A stretch of DNA of 64,000 nt, taken from positions 112,188,763 through 112,252,762 of the forward strand of contig CM059188.1 in assembly GCA_030323885.1 (NCBI GenBank). The letters are read 5' to 3'. Below, piece by piece: positions 11,139-22,094 of this stretch (position 1 is the stretch's first letter; each line of letters opens with the position of its first letter). A program made the translations under genes and the position numbers. Under the pieces are notes generated by a model. That model was not told where the DNA came from. It ran no database searches and saw only the letters and a program-made list of their open reading frames with translations. Source of the DNA: Branchipolynoe longqiensis (taxonomy: Eukaryota; Annelida; Polychaeta; Phyllodocida; Polynoidae).

Positions 11139-11464
11139 AAGTAAAGCTTGTTTTATTTAACGACACCTCTAGAGCACATTGATTTTTATCATCGGCTATT
11201 GGACGTCAAACATAATTATGGTCATTCTGACATATTTCTTTGGTGGAAACCTGGTGTCTCCACACGCTCTACTCTTTCCGATGGGTCTTTTATATGCACT
11301 TGCCCACAGACACGGCAGCACATACCACAGCCTTTTATGAACCAGTTGTGGACCACTGGTTGGAACGGAAAATAGCCCAAACTGCAAATGGGTCGACTGA
11401 GCAGGATCGATCGGATGAATGACACCTTTAGAGGTGGACACTCTACCACCTGAGCTACGTCCCA
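11139..11464 (-). mobile_element. V-SINE-like element (RUDI type), inserted in MITE-A
   Basis: Complete minus-strand copy, from the 3' tail (AAGTAAAGCTTGTTTTATTT) to the tRNA-like head (complement GGACGTAGCTCAGGTGGTAG, 11440-11464). It is flanked by a perfect 11-bp duplication, CTCCAAAGGTA, at 11128-11138 and 11465-11475. Confidence 0.85.
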
Positions 11465-11475
11465 CTCCAAAGGTA

Positions 11476-11873
11476 GTCATGCGGGAGATCGGGACTTCAT
11501 ATGTCATATACTAGGAGAAACAGAGCCTGGCTTCGTTCTTGGTCATACTCCTACCGCTAAGTGCCCTAGATTCTAAATTCTACTTCTCCGCCTATTCCAC
11601 CCCATGTGTCTAATTCTTTTCCACGGGTCCATTCTCTCTCAGCATTCTCCAGCTGCCTGATCCCACCCAGCCACAGCTGAGCTGCCTCCCACCCCCCACC
11701 CTCCCCCACACACGCCCACACACGCCCACCCACTAAGCTAGTCCTCACACCCCCGCCCCCACCCCTACAGACACACATCTGCAGTCCTCTCCAAACAGAT
11801 GTCTAATCCTCACTACTTCCCACTCCAAGCACAGTCTTCATGGTTTCTTCTTGTTTTCAAAAGTTCATCCCAG
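11476..11873. other. Non-coding, C-rich patch
   Basis: It contains a CCCACC/ACACGCCC-rich patch (11685-11780) and otherwise mixed sequence. No gene-like ORF is seen. Confidence 0.5.
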
Positions 11874-11921
11874 TTGACCTTAGATGTTGCCAGGACGTAA
11901 AGCTCCAACAACCAACCAACC
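11874..11921 (+). mobile_element. SINE-A 3'-end fragment
   Basis: It matches the last 48 bp of SINE-A (TTGACCTTAGATGTTGCCAG...CCAACAACC). Confidence 0.7.
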
Positions 11922-12035
11922 CATTGCTTCCCACTCCAAGCACATACTTCATGCATCTTTTCTGAACACTGGGGCATTGACCTTCCTGCCTTTTCAATGA
12001 TAGTGCATGTGATCTATTTACAGAGATGAGTGTCG

Positions 12036-12350
12036 AACCGGATGCGATTGCCTAATCGGTAGAGCCCAGGCTTCTGGTATTGAAGGTCGGGAGTTCAAAT
12101 CCCAGCTGAGTCAAACCAATGACTTAGAAAATTGATACTTGTCGCTACCTAGCCAGGCGCTCAGCATTAATAGGATAGGGTAAGCATGGGTTAGCTCACT
12201 GTCAGGAAAATGTGACTGAGTGGGATATCAAGTCATGGTGCAGGCAGCCTGGTCTCCCAGTGGGGCAGCACTATAAAGTCACCATGAGTGTGCACTGTCA
12301 CAAGTCGGTACACTTCCTGATATGACCTTAGATGTTGCTAGGACGTAAAA
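12036..12350 (+). mobile_element. SINE-A, full length, head type I
   Basis: The tRNA-like head has an A box (GATTGCCTAATCGGTAGAGC) and a B box (GGGAGTTCAAATCCC), followed by the common body and a 3' end with AACAACAAAC. Confidence 0.85.
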
Positions 12351-12355
12351 TAACA

Positions 12356-12468
12356 ACAAACTATAAAGTCGCCATGAGTGTCCACTGTCACAAGTCGGTA
12401 CCCGTCCTGATATGACCTTAGATGTTGCCAGGACGTAACACTCCAACAACCAACCAACTACTCAGCTA
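12356..12468 (+). mobile_element. Second SINE-A 3' end, tandem to the previous copy
   Basis: It repeats the final 110 bp of SINE-A (CTATAAAGTCGCCATGAGTG...CTCCAACAACC) directly after a complete copy. This could be a truncated second insertion or a 3'-end duplication. Confidence 0.75.
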
Positions 12469-12699
12469 ACGCAGGTTAATAGAGGAGAATATTACGCAGC
12501 TACACGGCACACTCACCAAAAAACGATGATCACTTTAAAAAATAAAAATAAATGTTTATCTTGGTGACATTGTAGTGTCAGGATATTCGGCAAACCCCGC
12601 AATATGTCCGGCGGGCATTATGGTTAGATGGGTTTTTTTGTGTGTGGATTTTGTTTTAATACTTTAATTACTCGGGTAGCCATAGGGGTGTTCCGTCTA

Positions 12700-13034
12700 G
12701 TTTGTTTGTTGTTGTTTTACGTCCTAGCAACATCTAAGGTCATATCAGGACGGGTACCGACTTGTGACAGTGCGCACTCATGGCGACTTTATAGTGCTGT
12801 CCCACTGGGAAACCAGGCCGCCGGCACCATGACCTGGTATCCCACTCAGTCACATTATCCTGACACTGAGCACACCAGTCCTTGCCCTATCCTAATAATG
12901 CCGAGCGCCTGGCTAGGAAGCGACAAGTATCAATTTTAAAGTCATTGGTTTGACTCGACCGGGACCCGAACCCACGACCCCACGATCTACCAGCACGGGA
13001 GACGGACGCTCTAACTCATTCGGCCATCCCGTTT
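12700..13034 (-). mobile_element. SINE-A, full length, head type II
   Basis: Same body as other SINE-A copies, but the tRNA-like head is the second type (complement: GGGATGGCCGAATGAGTTAG, then GGGAGAC-like and GGTCGTGGGTTCGGG). Confidence 0.8.
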
Positions 13035-13917
13035 GGTCTGTGTTCCGTCTAGTCATTGGTTGTTTGTTGTTTGTGTCAGGGTGGAGTTGTCTAAGTTTTG
13101 TGGGGTTTTTTTTTCTGGTGGACAGTGGAGATTAGGGTAATGAGCAGCGCACGGTGTGGGGTGGGGGACTACCAGCTGTGTGTGTTGGGGGAGAGGGAGG
13201 GAGGGCTGTGATGGGTAGGATAGGGCAAGCCCCCAGCCCCCGCCCCCTCCCCGCTCCCGCGCCGTCCCACCCACCCACCCATCCCCCTGGACACACCCCC
13301 ACCCCCGATTTCTCTGACCACTACCCACCGGAAGTCAACTCCTGGCTGGATGGGACCGCTTTTGGCCCAGCAGCCGGACGAGCAACACACCACCCCAACT
13401 CAGCCGGCCACCCATCCCTTCAAACGGACAAACAAACTTAGACGTCGGGGTTGAGGGCATGAGTCGACAAACAGTTAAAGAACAAACTTCCAACTTGTAA
13501 CTTTATTGTTTAATGACTATTACAACCATATATGTTATTGAATCAAATCCATTTCAATGAGCTGCTTGTTCGCGTCGTCAATAATTAGTCGTTTAAGCAG
13601 GGGAAATTTCAAACGTGGACGATTGGTCTTCCTCATTCCATTGCTCCTTGTCCTATCCTGGTTTGAAGCTACATTACCTATCCGACTTGGCTGCTCATGC
13701 CCTTATTCAGCATCTGTTACTGCATATAACATATAAGGGCATGATATGTGAACTTAATACAATTTGTTAGTATTGAAGCTGATGGGTTCAGAGCTTTGAC
13801 AAGCACACAAACATTAATGTTACATGTGAACACTTCAAATAACTCCAAAGTTTGCCATTTTAAATTAAAGTTGGTCATGTGTGGGTGTATGCATCATGTG
13901 TGTGTCTGGGTATGGGT
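13035..13917. other. Non-coding; small repeat relics
   Basis: A G-rich then C-rich segment is at 13150-13310. 13575-13655 is repeated in inverted orientation at 18308-18385 (key words TTAAGCAGGGGAAATTTCAA and GGACGATTGGTCTTCCTCAT). 13745-13870 resembles decayed MITE-A. No gene-like ORF is seen. Confidence 0.45.
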
Positions 13918-14285
13918 CTTCATCATCATCACCATGCTGTCGGTCGCGATGTGACAAAGACTGCTTTCATTACTTGACTGCTGCTCTCCATTTAGCTGTA
14001 CAGTTCATGAAAGCTGCCTGCAAAAGTGTTGAAGTCCTGCTGGCTTTTGCAAGTTACCAGCGGCACTCTCTCGGGGAGCAAATAGAGGTTTCACACCAGC
14101 AAGAACATGTCCAGACAGGCGCAAAACTATTTGTCCCTGCAGTGGCTGGTCGGGAGATATTGGGAGTTCCATACATCAACAGCCCTTGATGCTGCCACAG
14201 TGACATGGTTTTCTGTTCAGGGTTTGCGCCCTTAGCCTTCGGTTCTGTCAAGAACCTGTGCCACAAGGCAGTGGTTTACAACTCT
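13918..14285 (-). mobile_element. Internally deleted LINE derivative, second copy
   Basis: 13918-13997 is the LINE 3' end (ATCATCATCACCATGCTGTC...). It joins at about 13998 to the same upstream block as at 10085-10350 (CATGAAAGCTGCCTGCAAAA...), here running to about 14280. The 3'-side breakpoint differs from the first copy, but the block starts at the same place in both. Confidence 0.6.
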
Positions 14286-15008
14286 GCAGGGCAGGGGCAT
14301 CAAACTCCCTGAGGTATGGCAATACCTGCATACCATGGGAATAGGGGCGGGTGTGTGCGTGTGTACATGTGTACGTGTGCGCGTGTATGTGCGGGTGTGT
14401 CTGCGTGAGTGTTGTCATGTGGTGTGTGACAATGACAGAGACAGCCCGAATAAAAATGTAAAATTTAAAACCTAAATGCACTGGGATTGGTCCCACTGCT
14501 TCACTGGTCACAGCTGGTCCAGTGTATTATTAACAACCCCACCCCAACCGCATAATTCATAAACTCACATAACTAACTACACTAGAGTTACACTAGAATA
14601 TTTCTAACAAATTTACATTTATATACCGCTTGCCTAACTGCAACTGAACTTACTACAACTTCACCAACTGAATACAGAAGATAACTTCTGCTTACATTCT
14701 AAATACTATGTAAATACTCACATTGATCTGACTATTATTGATCTAGTTATATGACAGTACTGTTACCATATTGCGATGGAACATTTGGGTTACAGAATTT
14801 CATTGTGTTACATGCTGCAAATTGTGTATTCAACAGTTATTGTATACCTTATTCAATATACCTTTTGTGTAAATAACCGTGAATTGAAAAATGGCTGGAA
14901 GAGCAGTGCTTCGGCACTGACAAAAGACTTATTCAGCAGAATATACATATTTACCAACAACAAAAAAGTGCTGTGTGATGTTTGTGCGTCTGCGTGCATT
15001 TGTGGGTG
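14286..15008. other. Non-coding A/T-rich stretch with a short (GT)n
   Basis: A GT/GC-rich microsatellite is at 14345-14420. The rest is A/T-rich, with no gene-like ORF or recognised repeat. Confidence 0.5.
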
Positions 15009-15915
15009 CGTGTAAATTATGTGTGTGTGCGTGTGCGTGTGCGCACATGTGTGTGTATGTGTTCCCGCGTGTGTGCACGCATGTTGGCATACGCGTATGC
15101 GAGTGTGTATGGGTGTGTGTTGGTGTGTGTGTGTGTTTGAGTGTGTAAGTGTGTTGGTGTGTGTACCCTTGTGTGTGTTGGTGTGTGCGCGTGTGTACGA
15201 GTATGTATTGGTGTGTGTAATGGTGTATGTTGGTGTGTGTGCGGATGTGCGGATGTGATGGTGTGTACTGTTGTATGTGTTGGTGTGTGCGCGTGTGTGC
15301 AGATGTAATCGTGTGTGTTCCGGTATGGCTTGATGTGTGTGTGTCACAGTGTGTGTGTGTGTTGGTGTGTGCACGTGTGTATGAGTGTATATGAGTGTGT
15401 GTATGTTGGTATGTGCGCGTGTCTCTATGAGTGTGTGACTGTGTCGCTGTCATAGTGTGTGTACCGGTGTATGTATGTGTGTGTTGGTGTGTGTACCTGT
15501 GAGTGTGTGTATTGGTGTGTGTTCTGGAGGGTATGTATGTTGGTATGTGGCTGTGTCTGTATGAGTGTGTGACGGTGTTCCTGTGATAGTGTGTGTACCG
15601 GTTTATGTGCATGTTGGTGTCTGTACCTGTGAGTGTGTGTATTGGTGTGTGTTCTGGAGTGTGTGTATGTTGGTATGTGCGCATGTCTGTATGAGTGTGT
15701 AACTGTGTCGCTGTGATAGTGTGTTTACCGGTTTACCGTGTGTGTGTACCTATGAATGTGTGTATTGTTGTGTGTTCTGGTGTGCGTGTATGTTGGTATG
15801 TGTGCATGTCTATATGAGTGTGTGACTGTAGCGCTGTGATGGTGTGTGTACCTGTGTGTGTATTGGTGTGTGCACCGTTGTGTGTGTGTTAGTGTGCACA
15901 TGTGTGGGTGTGGAC
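15009..15915. repeat. GT-rich minisatellite with higher-order units
   Basis: About 900 bp of TGTGTG interspersed with TTGG, ACC and ATGAG words. From about 15370, larger units of roughly 125-180 bp recur (for example TATGAGTGTGTGACTGTG and GTGATAGTGTGTGTACCGGT). ORFs on either strand read Cys/Val or Thr/His repeats and are not genes. Confidence 0.9.
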
Positions 15916-16065
15916 GAGGCGGACCGGAAGTGTCCGGCAGAGTGCAGCTGGTTGCCGGGCGCCCCTTTAAAGCCTTAATGCATCATCATAAAACATAACC
16001 GCTCCTTCCTGCCCAAAACGCCGCGCATAAAGGTGTCAACAGAGTCCACCCTGCTACCATGGAGG
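15916..16065. promoter_or_regulatory. Short GC-rich island with an ETS-like site
   Basis: GC-rich, repeat-free sequence between the GT array and a SINE. It holds ACCGGAAGT (15923-15931), the vertebrate ETS/GABP consensus. No TATA box or downstream exon is evident, so the promoter assignment is only suggestive. Confidence 0.2.
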
Positions 16066-16415
16066 CGGGTAGTTGGTTGTTGGAGTTTATCATCCTAGCA
16101 ACATCTAAGGTCATATCAGGATGGGTACCGACTTGTGACAGTGCGCACTCAAGGCAACTTCGTAGTGCTGCCCCAATGGGAGACCAGCCCACCAGCACCA
16201 TGACTTGCTATCACAGACATTATCCTGACACCAAACCAAACAGTCCTTTCCCTATACTAATAATGCCGAGCGCCTGGCTAGGAAGCGAAAAGTATCAATT
16301 TTTAAGTCATTGGTTTGACTTGAACAGGGTTGCCGAATCCGTGGATTTGAAAACTCACGATCTACCAAAACGGGAGACGAACGCTCAACTCGTTTGACCA
16401 TCCCATGTGGTCCCA
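16066..16415 (-). mobile_element. SINE-A, full length, head type II
   Basis: The tail TTGGAGTTTATCATCCTAGC is near 16080. The core follows, and the type II head is at about 16365-16415 (complement GGGATGGTCAAACGAGTTGA). Confidence 0.8.
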
Positions 16416-16448
16416 CAGAGACGGACGCATGCACATTCACGTGGCACA

Positions 16449-16677
16449 GCTTCCTAGCCTGGCGCTCACCATTAATGGGATAGGACAAGGACTGGTTGGC
16501 TCAGTGTCAGGATAATGTGTCTGAGTGGGGATATCGGGTCATGGTACCGGTGGCCTGATTTCCCAGTGGGGCAGAACTATCCAGTCATCATGAGTGTGCA
16601 CTGTCACAAGTCGGTCCCACTCCTGATATGACCTTAGATGTTGCCAGGATGTAAAACTCCAAGAAACAAACAAACAG
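16449..16677 (+). mobile_element. SINE-A, 5'-truncated
   Basis: It starts in the body (TTCCTAGCCTGGCGCTCACC) without a tRNA head and ends GATGTTGCCAGGATGTAAAA. It lies head-to-head with the previous opposite-strand copy, 34 bp away. Confidence 0.8.
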
Positions 16678-16699
16678 CAGGTGCACGCGCATTGCAGTG

Positions 16700-16885
16700 A
16701 GCAGACAGTCCCCGGCCCAGCCTCCCCGGCCCGGCATCCCCGGCTTGGCATCCCCGGCCCAGCCTCCCCGCCTCGCCCCGGCCCGGCATCACCGGTCCAG
16801 TCTCCACGGTCCGGCCCGCCCCGTCCGGCCCGCCCCGGTCCGGCTTCCCCGGTCCCGCCTCCCCTGTCCGGCCCGGCGGGCGGCT
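16700..16885. repeat. CCCGG/CCGGCC-rich minisatellite
   Basis: Short GC-rich words repeat about every 15 bp (CCCCGGCCCAGCCTC, CCCCGGCCCGGCATC). CpG content is high. It is followed by the GC-rich unique stretch CCACCAGGCGGCGCG (16888-16902). Confidence 0.75.
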
Positions 16886-17049
16886 GTCCACCAGGCGGCG
16901 CGCCGTTAGTGAAGCGCCCCCTAGCGTCGTTCAGTATCTGTCACGACCAAGATGGATGACGCACCCAAGTGATACCTGTGCCCGCCGCCTCACGAGTCGC
17001 CGCCATCCATTTTTAAGCTAATGAAAATGTAACCCAGTGGTGATGTTTT

Positions 17050-17235
17050 CTACAGGGGGTGGGGCGTGGGGGGGTGGGGGGCGTGGGTGGCGTGGGGGGA
17101 GAAGGGGAAAGAGAGGGTGAGAGGGGGCTGGGAAGGGGGGAGGGGGAGCGTGGGGAGGAGGGAGGGGTGAGGGGGCAGCGTAGGGCGTGGGGAGGGGAGG
17201 GGGGTAGGGGGGAGGGGGAGGAGGGTGTGTGTGTG
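17050..17235. repeat. G-rich, C-poor tract
   Basis: About 185 bp of GGGG/GGGA/GTGGGG words, almost free of C on this strand. It has G-quadruplex potential and ends in (GT)7. Confidence 0.85.
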
Positions 17236-17309
17236 TGATTGATGAGGTTGTTATAGTCATAACCGATGAGCCATGACCACAAGCTAGCTTTCTCCTCTCA
17301 CTGCCAAGA

Positions 17310-17672
17310 GACCAGACGGGATGGCTGAATGAGTTGAGCGTCCGTCTCCCATTTTGGTAGGTCATGGGTTTTCAAACCCACAGGTTTGAACCCTTTTTAA
17401 ACCCTGTTCGAGTCAAATCAATGAGTTAAAAATTTATATTTGTCGGTTCTTAGCTAGGCGCTTAGCATTATTAGGATCGGGCAAGAACTGGTTGGCTCAG
17501 TGTCAGGATAATGTGATTCAGTGGGATATCAGGTCAGGGTACTGGCGGTCCTGATTTCCCAGTGGGACAGCACTATAAAGTCACCATGAGTGCGCACTGT
17601 CACAAGTCGGTATCATTTCTGATATGACCTTAGATGTTGACAAGACCTAAAACAACAACAACCAACCAACCA
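17310..17672 (+). mobile_element. SINE-A, full length, head type II
   Basis: The head GACGGGATGGCTGAATGAGT is followed by GTCATGGG and a duplicated B-box-like stretch, then the body, and the 3' end AACAACAACCAACCAACC. Confidence 0.8.
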
Positions 17673-18025
17673 CTTCCCGGGGCGGTGGTATTCTTTGGGG
17701 CCGACCGAGGCGCCGTCTATAGCTCAAGTGTGGCTAGAGGGAAAACTAAAATATGTAACGGTTACGTCTTTGGCCGGGGGCCGACTCTCCCCGGAGACGT
17801 AACTGTTGACTCGTTCTGGCACTGCTGCTACAGCAGGAATTCGTCTCCAGAGAGCTGGCAGCAACTTCGGAGATGGACAAGAAGTTTTCTCCGAGCGAGT
17901 ACATATAGAACCAATAAAACCAAGGAAGAATCCTCTCGTCTCACTATCTCTCTGTATATATGTGTAGTATATGTGTGATCTATAATTATTTGTGGGAGTA
18001 TAAATAAAGGACATGTCACCTCCAG
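17673..18025. other. Non-coding stretch ending in an AATAAA module
   Basis: Mixed sequence with open frames of about 100 codons on both strands and no recognisable domain. It ends with an A/T-rich module (17963-18014) containing GTATAAATAAAGGACA, which recurs near 7865, 8148, 18583 (inverted) and 18839. It may be a relic 3' end of a retroelement. Confidence 0.35.
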
Positions 18026-18310
18026 GTGACCAGACAGGATGACCGAATGAGTTGAGTGTCCGCCTCCCGTTTTGTTAGGTCATGTGGTTCGAACCCTGGT
18101 CGAGTTAAATCAATTCCTTAAAAATGTATACTTGTCACTACCTAGTCTTCGATGGACAACTAAGAAGAAGAAGATGGGATGACCAAATGAGGTAGAGCAT
18201 CAGTAGACTGTGGGGTCATGGGTTCGAACCCTGGTCGAGTCAAACCAATGACTTAAAAATTGATACTTGTTGCTTTCTAGCCAGGCACTCAGCATTATTA
18301 AGTTAAGGCA
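18026..18310 (+). mobile_element. Two SINE-A head fragments in tandem
   Basis: 18026-18150 (GACAGGATGACCGAATGAGT...) and 18172-18310 (GATGGGATGACCAAATGAGG...) are both head-plus-5'-body pieces. Both carry the B box GGTTCGAACCC and both break off before the core. Confidence 0.7.
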
Positions 18311-18663
18311 AGGAGCAGTGGAATGAGGAAGACCAATCAATCGTCCACGATTGAAATTTCCCCTGCTTAATCGACTAATAACTAATGTAGAAATAAAAGG
18401 CGGTATGATTTCCTTACATGTTGCCACCTACTTCGGCCACTGTTGGCTGGGATTTTAAATCTGACGCTATATGCGACTGACACTGGTCTACATCCGGTGG
18501 AGGTGATGAGGGTAGGTGGAGCCACGAGTACAGTGTTGGTCTTACGGAGGATAACAAATAATAATAATAATTAACCCTTAGGTATCTTTATACTCGCATA
18601 ATTCGTTATACATCACATAAGTGGGGAGTGAGAAAACCGGATAATGGAGTGTCGAAATTAGCT
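18311..18663. other. Non-coding; inverted relic of an element also at 13.6 kb
   Basis: 18308-18385 is the reverse complement of 13575-13655. 18583-18618 is an inverted copy of the AATAAA module. Nothing gene-like is seen. Confidence 0.4.
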
Positions 18664-18766
18664 TGTTGGTTGGTTGTTGGAGTTTTGTGTCCTGGCAACA
18701 TCTAAGGACATATCAGGACGGTTACAGACTTGTGACAGTGCGCACTCATGGTGACTTTATAGTGCT
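18664..18766 (-). mobile_element. SINE-A 3' half
   Basis: Minus strand from the tail (GTTGGAGTTTTGTGTCCTGG) to TTTATAGTGCTGCCC, where it is truncated. Confidence 0.75.
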
Positions 18767-19039
18767 GCCCTGCTTCGATGCCTTGCTCTGGGGTATATTC
18801 TCAGGTGCAGTCATGTTGAAATGCATGTATACACTATATATATGTGTGTGATGTATAATGTTTTATGCGAGTATAGAGCTTTAAAGGCACGGATAGGGAA
18901 CTACGTCATTATTATTATATTACTGTATACCGTTGCTTCTATGTCCACCTTCCTATACCTCCCCGGTGCGACCCATGATGCCACCATTGGCTATTACTGT
19001 ACCTTTTATGTAAGGGCAAAGGCTCTTTATCCCCAGCCA

Positions 19040-19352
19040 GATCGGTATAGCGCAGACCTCGCGGGCGGAAGGTCAGGAATTCTTTCCCGGTCGAGTCAAA
19101 CCACCAATGACTTTATAATTAATACTTGTCGCTTCCTAACCTGGCGCTCTGGGTTAATAGGATAGGACAAGGACTGGTTAGCTCAGTGTCAGGGATAATA
19201 TGACTGAGTGGGATATCAGGTCATGGTGCCAGCAGCCTGAGTTCGGAGTGGGGCAGCACTATAAAGTCGCCATGAGTGCGCACTGCCACAAGTCAGTACA
19301 CGTCCTGATATGACCTTAGATGTTGCTAGGACTAAAACAACAACAATCAATC
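19040..19352 (+). mobile_element. SINE-A, nearly full length
   Basis: A type I head remnant (TATAGCGCAGACCTCGCGGG) is followed by the complete body and the 3' end GATGTTGCTAGGACTAAAAC. Confidence 0.8.
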
Positions 19353-19950
19353 TTTGTATTTATAATTATATATAATAATCATCTCGGGATTGAGCCGGGT
19401 GGGCCTGTCCGTCACCGGCGGCGGCGATCCGTTAAATACTCTCCGGTAGACGCTGATTACATCGTCCCGGCACCAAAGTGAAATGTCGCCGGCATGTTTC
19501 CCTTTGATACCTAGAATTAAAAGCAGGGGTCGCCTCTCTAATGCTGGCCTGGCGCTAGAGGGGAGGAGGGGGGTAGGGGGGAGGGGGGGGGGGACTGCGA
19601 ACACATACACAGGAGCAAACATTAGGTTTTATCTCCGCCCGCCAGCAGGGGGCGCCACACAGGGGCCCACATTTAACATTCGCCGCACAGGGGCGCCACA
19701 AAGCGGCATATTCACAAACGAGCATTCCCTCCGAGCCCCGCCAGGGGTCGCAGTAGGCACTGAGCGCCTACTGTCCGCCAGGCGGCGCCACCAGCGCACA
19801 CAGTGGAGGGGTGGGTGGGGGTGGGGGGTATATGCAGCTGGTGCTTGTGGGGGAGGGGGGGGGGGGCTGGTGGTGCTGGTTTTTGGAACTTTTACTGTTG
19901 CTCCTCCTGCAAGTCACTTATATAATATAGGGCTAGTTTCAATTTTACCG
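19353..19950. other. GC-rich unique island with CTCF-like motifs
   Basis: This repeat-free segment is rich in GCGCC and CCGCC words, with two to three motifs like the CTCF core. A short G-rich tract is at 19558-19592 and another at 19803-19868. Open frames of 90-160 codons exist on both strands, but none shows a domain. Confidence 0.4.
19642..19656 (+). promoter_or_regulatory. CTCF-like motif
   Basis: CCAGCAGGGGGCGCC matches the bilaterian CTCF core consensus (CCASYAGRKGGCRC) throughout. A related sequence, CCGCCAGGCGGCGCC, lies at 19776-19790. Binding is inferred only. Confidence 0.35.
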
Positions 19951-20076
19951 ACCAGACGATTTCACCGAATGAGTTGAGCGTCCGTTTCCTGTATTGGGGT
20001 GGTCGTGGGTTCAAAACCTGGTCGAGTCAAACCAAAGACGTCAAAATTGATACTTGTCGCTTCTTAGCCAGGCGCT
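19951..20076 (+). mobile_element. SINE-A 5' fragment, head type II
   Basis: A head (GACCAGACGATTTCACCGAA) and the first body segment, ending at CAGGCGCTCG where a MITE-B copy begins. Confidence 0.75.
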
Positions 20077-20089
20077 CGACCTGAAAAAA

Positions 20090-20298
20090 ACTTTCAGAAA
20101 AACCTCTCTAAATCGACCGACGATGGGACCGACTTTAAATGGTCCATTTAGGGAGGTGGGAGGTTTAGGGAGGTTTTTATTTATCGTTTCAACTGTTTAA
20201 TGGTATTGTATAGGCGATCGTTTGGGACCCAAATAAAGCGATTGATATAGGGGAGTGGTCGATCTGTGGAGGTGGTCGGTTAGGGAGGTTTTACTGTA
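20090..20298. mobile_element. MITE-B copy 1
   Basis: Terminal inverted repeats AAAACCTCTCTAAATCGACC on the left and GGTTAGGGAGGTTTTACTGT on the right flank an internal AAATAAAGCGATTGATATAG. It shares ends and interior with copies at 26987, 27246 and 30566. It is a non-autonomous DNA transposon with no transposase. Confidence 0.75.
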
Positions 20299-20367
20299 GT
20301 TCTGTTCTATATTAAGTAGTATACAGCAATAATTACTTATCACGGTAAATCTGTTGTTTTATTTTGG

Positions 20368-20480
20368 GTTTTCTTGTTGGCGTTTTACATCATATCAACA
20401 TCCATGGTGAAATTACGACGGGTACCGATTTGTAACAGGACGCACTCACAGTGACTTTATAGTGCTGCCCCACTGGGATT
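20368..20480 (-). mobile_element. SINE-A 3' fragment, diverged
   Basis: A decayed tail (GGCGTTTTACATCATATCAA) followed by ACGGGTACCGATTTGTAACA and AGTGCTGCCCCACTGGGA, then truncated. Confidence 0.65.
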
Positions 20481-21335
20481 CGGCCTTCCAGATTCGGTCA
20501 TGCCATCAAATACACGGTCAGAGTTGTCCTCACTCGCCCATTTCCTCAGAATCAGAGTGAATCTGTTTATGTTGTATTCAAGTAGTACACCGTAATAGTT
20601 CTTTTCTTCTTGTGGAATTACTGCTAGTTTATATTATGCATAGTTTGCATTATGCACGGCATAATGTAGTAGTTGTTATTCCTTGGTTATACTGCTGCTG
20701 TCAAAATAATTAATATTATATGCTATATAATTAATTATATTAAAAATAAATGGGTGGTGCTATGTATTATTTATTAATATACATTGATCGTACTATGTAT
20801 TTATGCAGCGAACGGGCACTGCACATTCACAACGGGTCAGCATCATGGATCCGAGAGTGCCGCCGCCAACCATCCACTTCCGGGTGCATTTGGCGTGTCG
20901 ATTCAACCATTCACCAGCAATTTTTAGCTTTATTGTAAGGTAAGTCGGTTTTCGCTCGACCAGAGCCTAAATAAAACGGCTTCCACCCACACCTCACCTA
21001 GTTGTCTCATCTTTCTTGTATAGCCGATATTCATAACAGTTATTAATTCAAGCAGAAACTATTGTTCATATAAACAATGTTCTATATAGATATTACATCA
21101 ACGTGAAGGAGCCTTTCCTCTTGTAATCAGAAATAAGTCTTTTAAACAGCAAATATTAAAGCCGTGAAATACACACAAACCTGTTGGACTCGGGTGCATT
21201 CATGCAGCAAGTTCAGTGGTCCCATGTGCAGATCTCACTCACCTGATTCTATTTATAGGGTCTTCAATGGACTCGGTATGTATAGACGACGCCCCCTAGG
21301 ACACTGCTTGTAATGATTCATGGTTCTGGTGGTAC
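20481..21335. other. No recognisable gene
   Basis: Mixed A/T-rich sequence. A short open frame at 20750-20938 is followed by a donor-like GTAAGT (20939 on), but it ends in a stop before that site and has no domain. CGCCCCCTAGGAC near 21289 is a partial CTCF-like core. Confidence 0.4.
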
Positions 21336-22015
21336 GCCTCCATACAGCTCTTCCAGCCCCACCCCCACCTCCGACACACACACCCTCACATACTCACACA
21401 CACCCCTACACACCCTCACACACCCTTACACACCCACACCCTCATATACCCACACACCCCCTAAAATGCACCCATACACACCCATACACACCCTCACCCA
21501 CCCACACGCACCCATATACACACTCCCACATACATCCTCACACACATACACACTCAGACACCCACACACACACTCAGGGGCACCCCATACCCACCCACCC
21601 ACACCCATACATACCTTCACACAAACCCTCACACACTCCCACACACATTCATACACACACCCATACACACCCTGCCACACACCTACACACACCCGGACAC
21701 GCCCACATACACCCTCACACACAGTAACACATTCATGCACACCCTCACACCCACCCACACACACCCACACACACCCACACACATCCACACACACACCCTC
21801 ATACACATACACACCCTCACACACCCTCACACACACAGTCACACATCCATGCACACCCTCACACCCACCCACACACACCCTCATACACATACACACCCTC
21901 ACACACCCTCACACACAGTCCCATCCACACATCCATGCACACCCTCATACCCACACACACCACACACATCCACACACACACCCTCACACACATACACACC
22001 CTCACACACACCCGC
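21336..22015. repeat. CA-rich minisatellite (CACACCCTCACACACC)
   Basis: About 680 bp of CACACA, CCCT and CCCA words with longer units, such as CAGTCACACATCCATGCACA repeated near 21729, 21838 and 21923. ORFs reading Thr/His/Pro are repeat translations. Confidence 0.9.
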
Positions 22016-22094
22016 CTGCATCTGTGTGCTTTGATTTACCTGCCGTTTAGATCCTATTCATGAGATTAACTTATTAGCTATATCTATCGTCGGC

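Noticed and set aside
14853..15684. Thr/His-rich ORFs of 170-250 codons
   Set aside because: They are complements of the GT minisatellite.
20750..20945. Exon followed by a GTAAGT donor
   Set aside because: The frame ends in a stop before the donor and has no domain or acceptor.
21313..22050. 245-codon ORF
   Set aside because: It is a translation of the CA-rich minisatellite.
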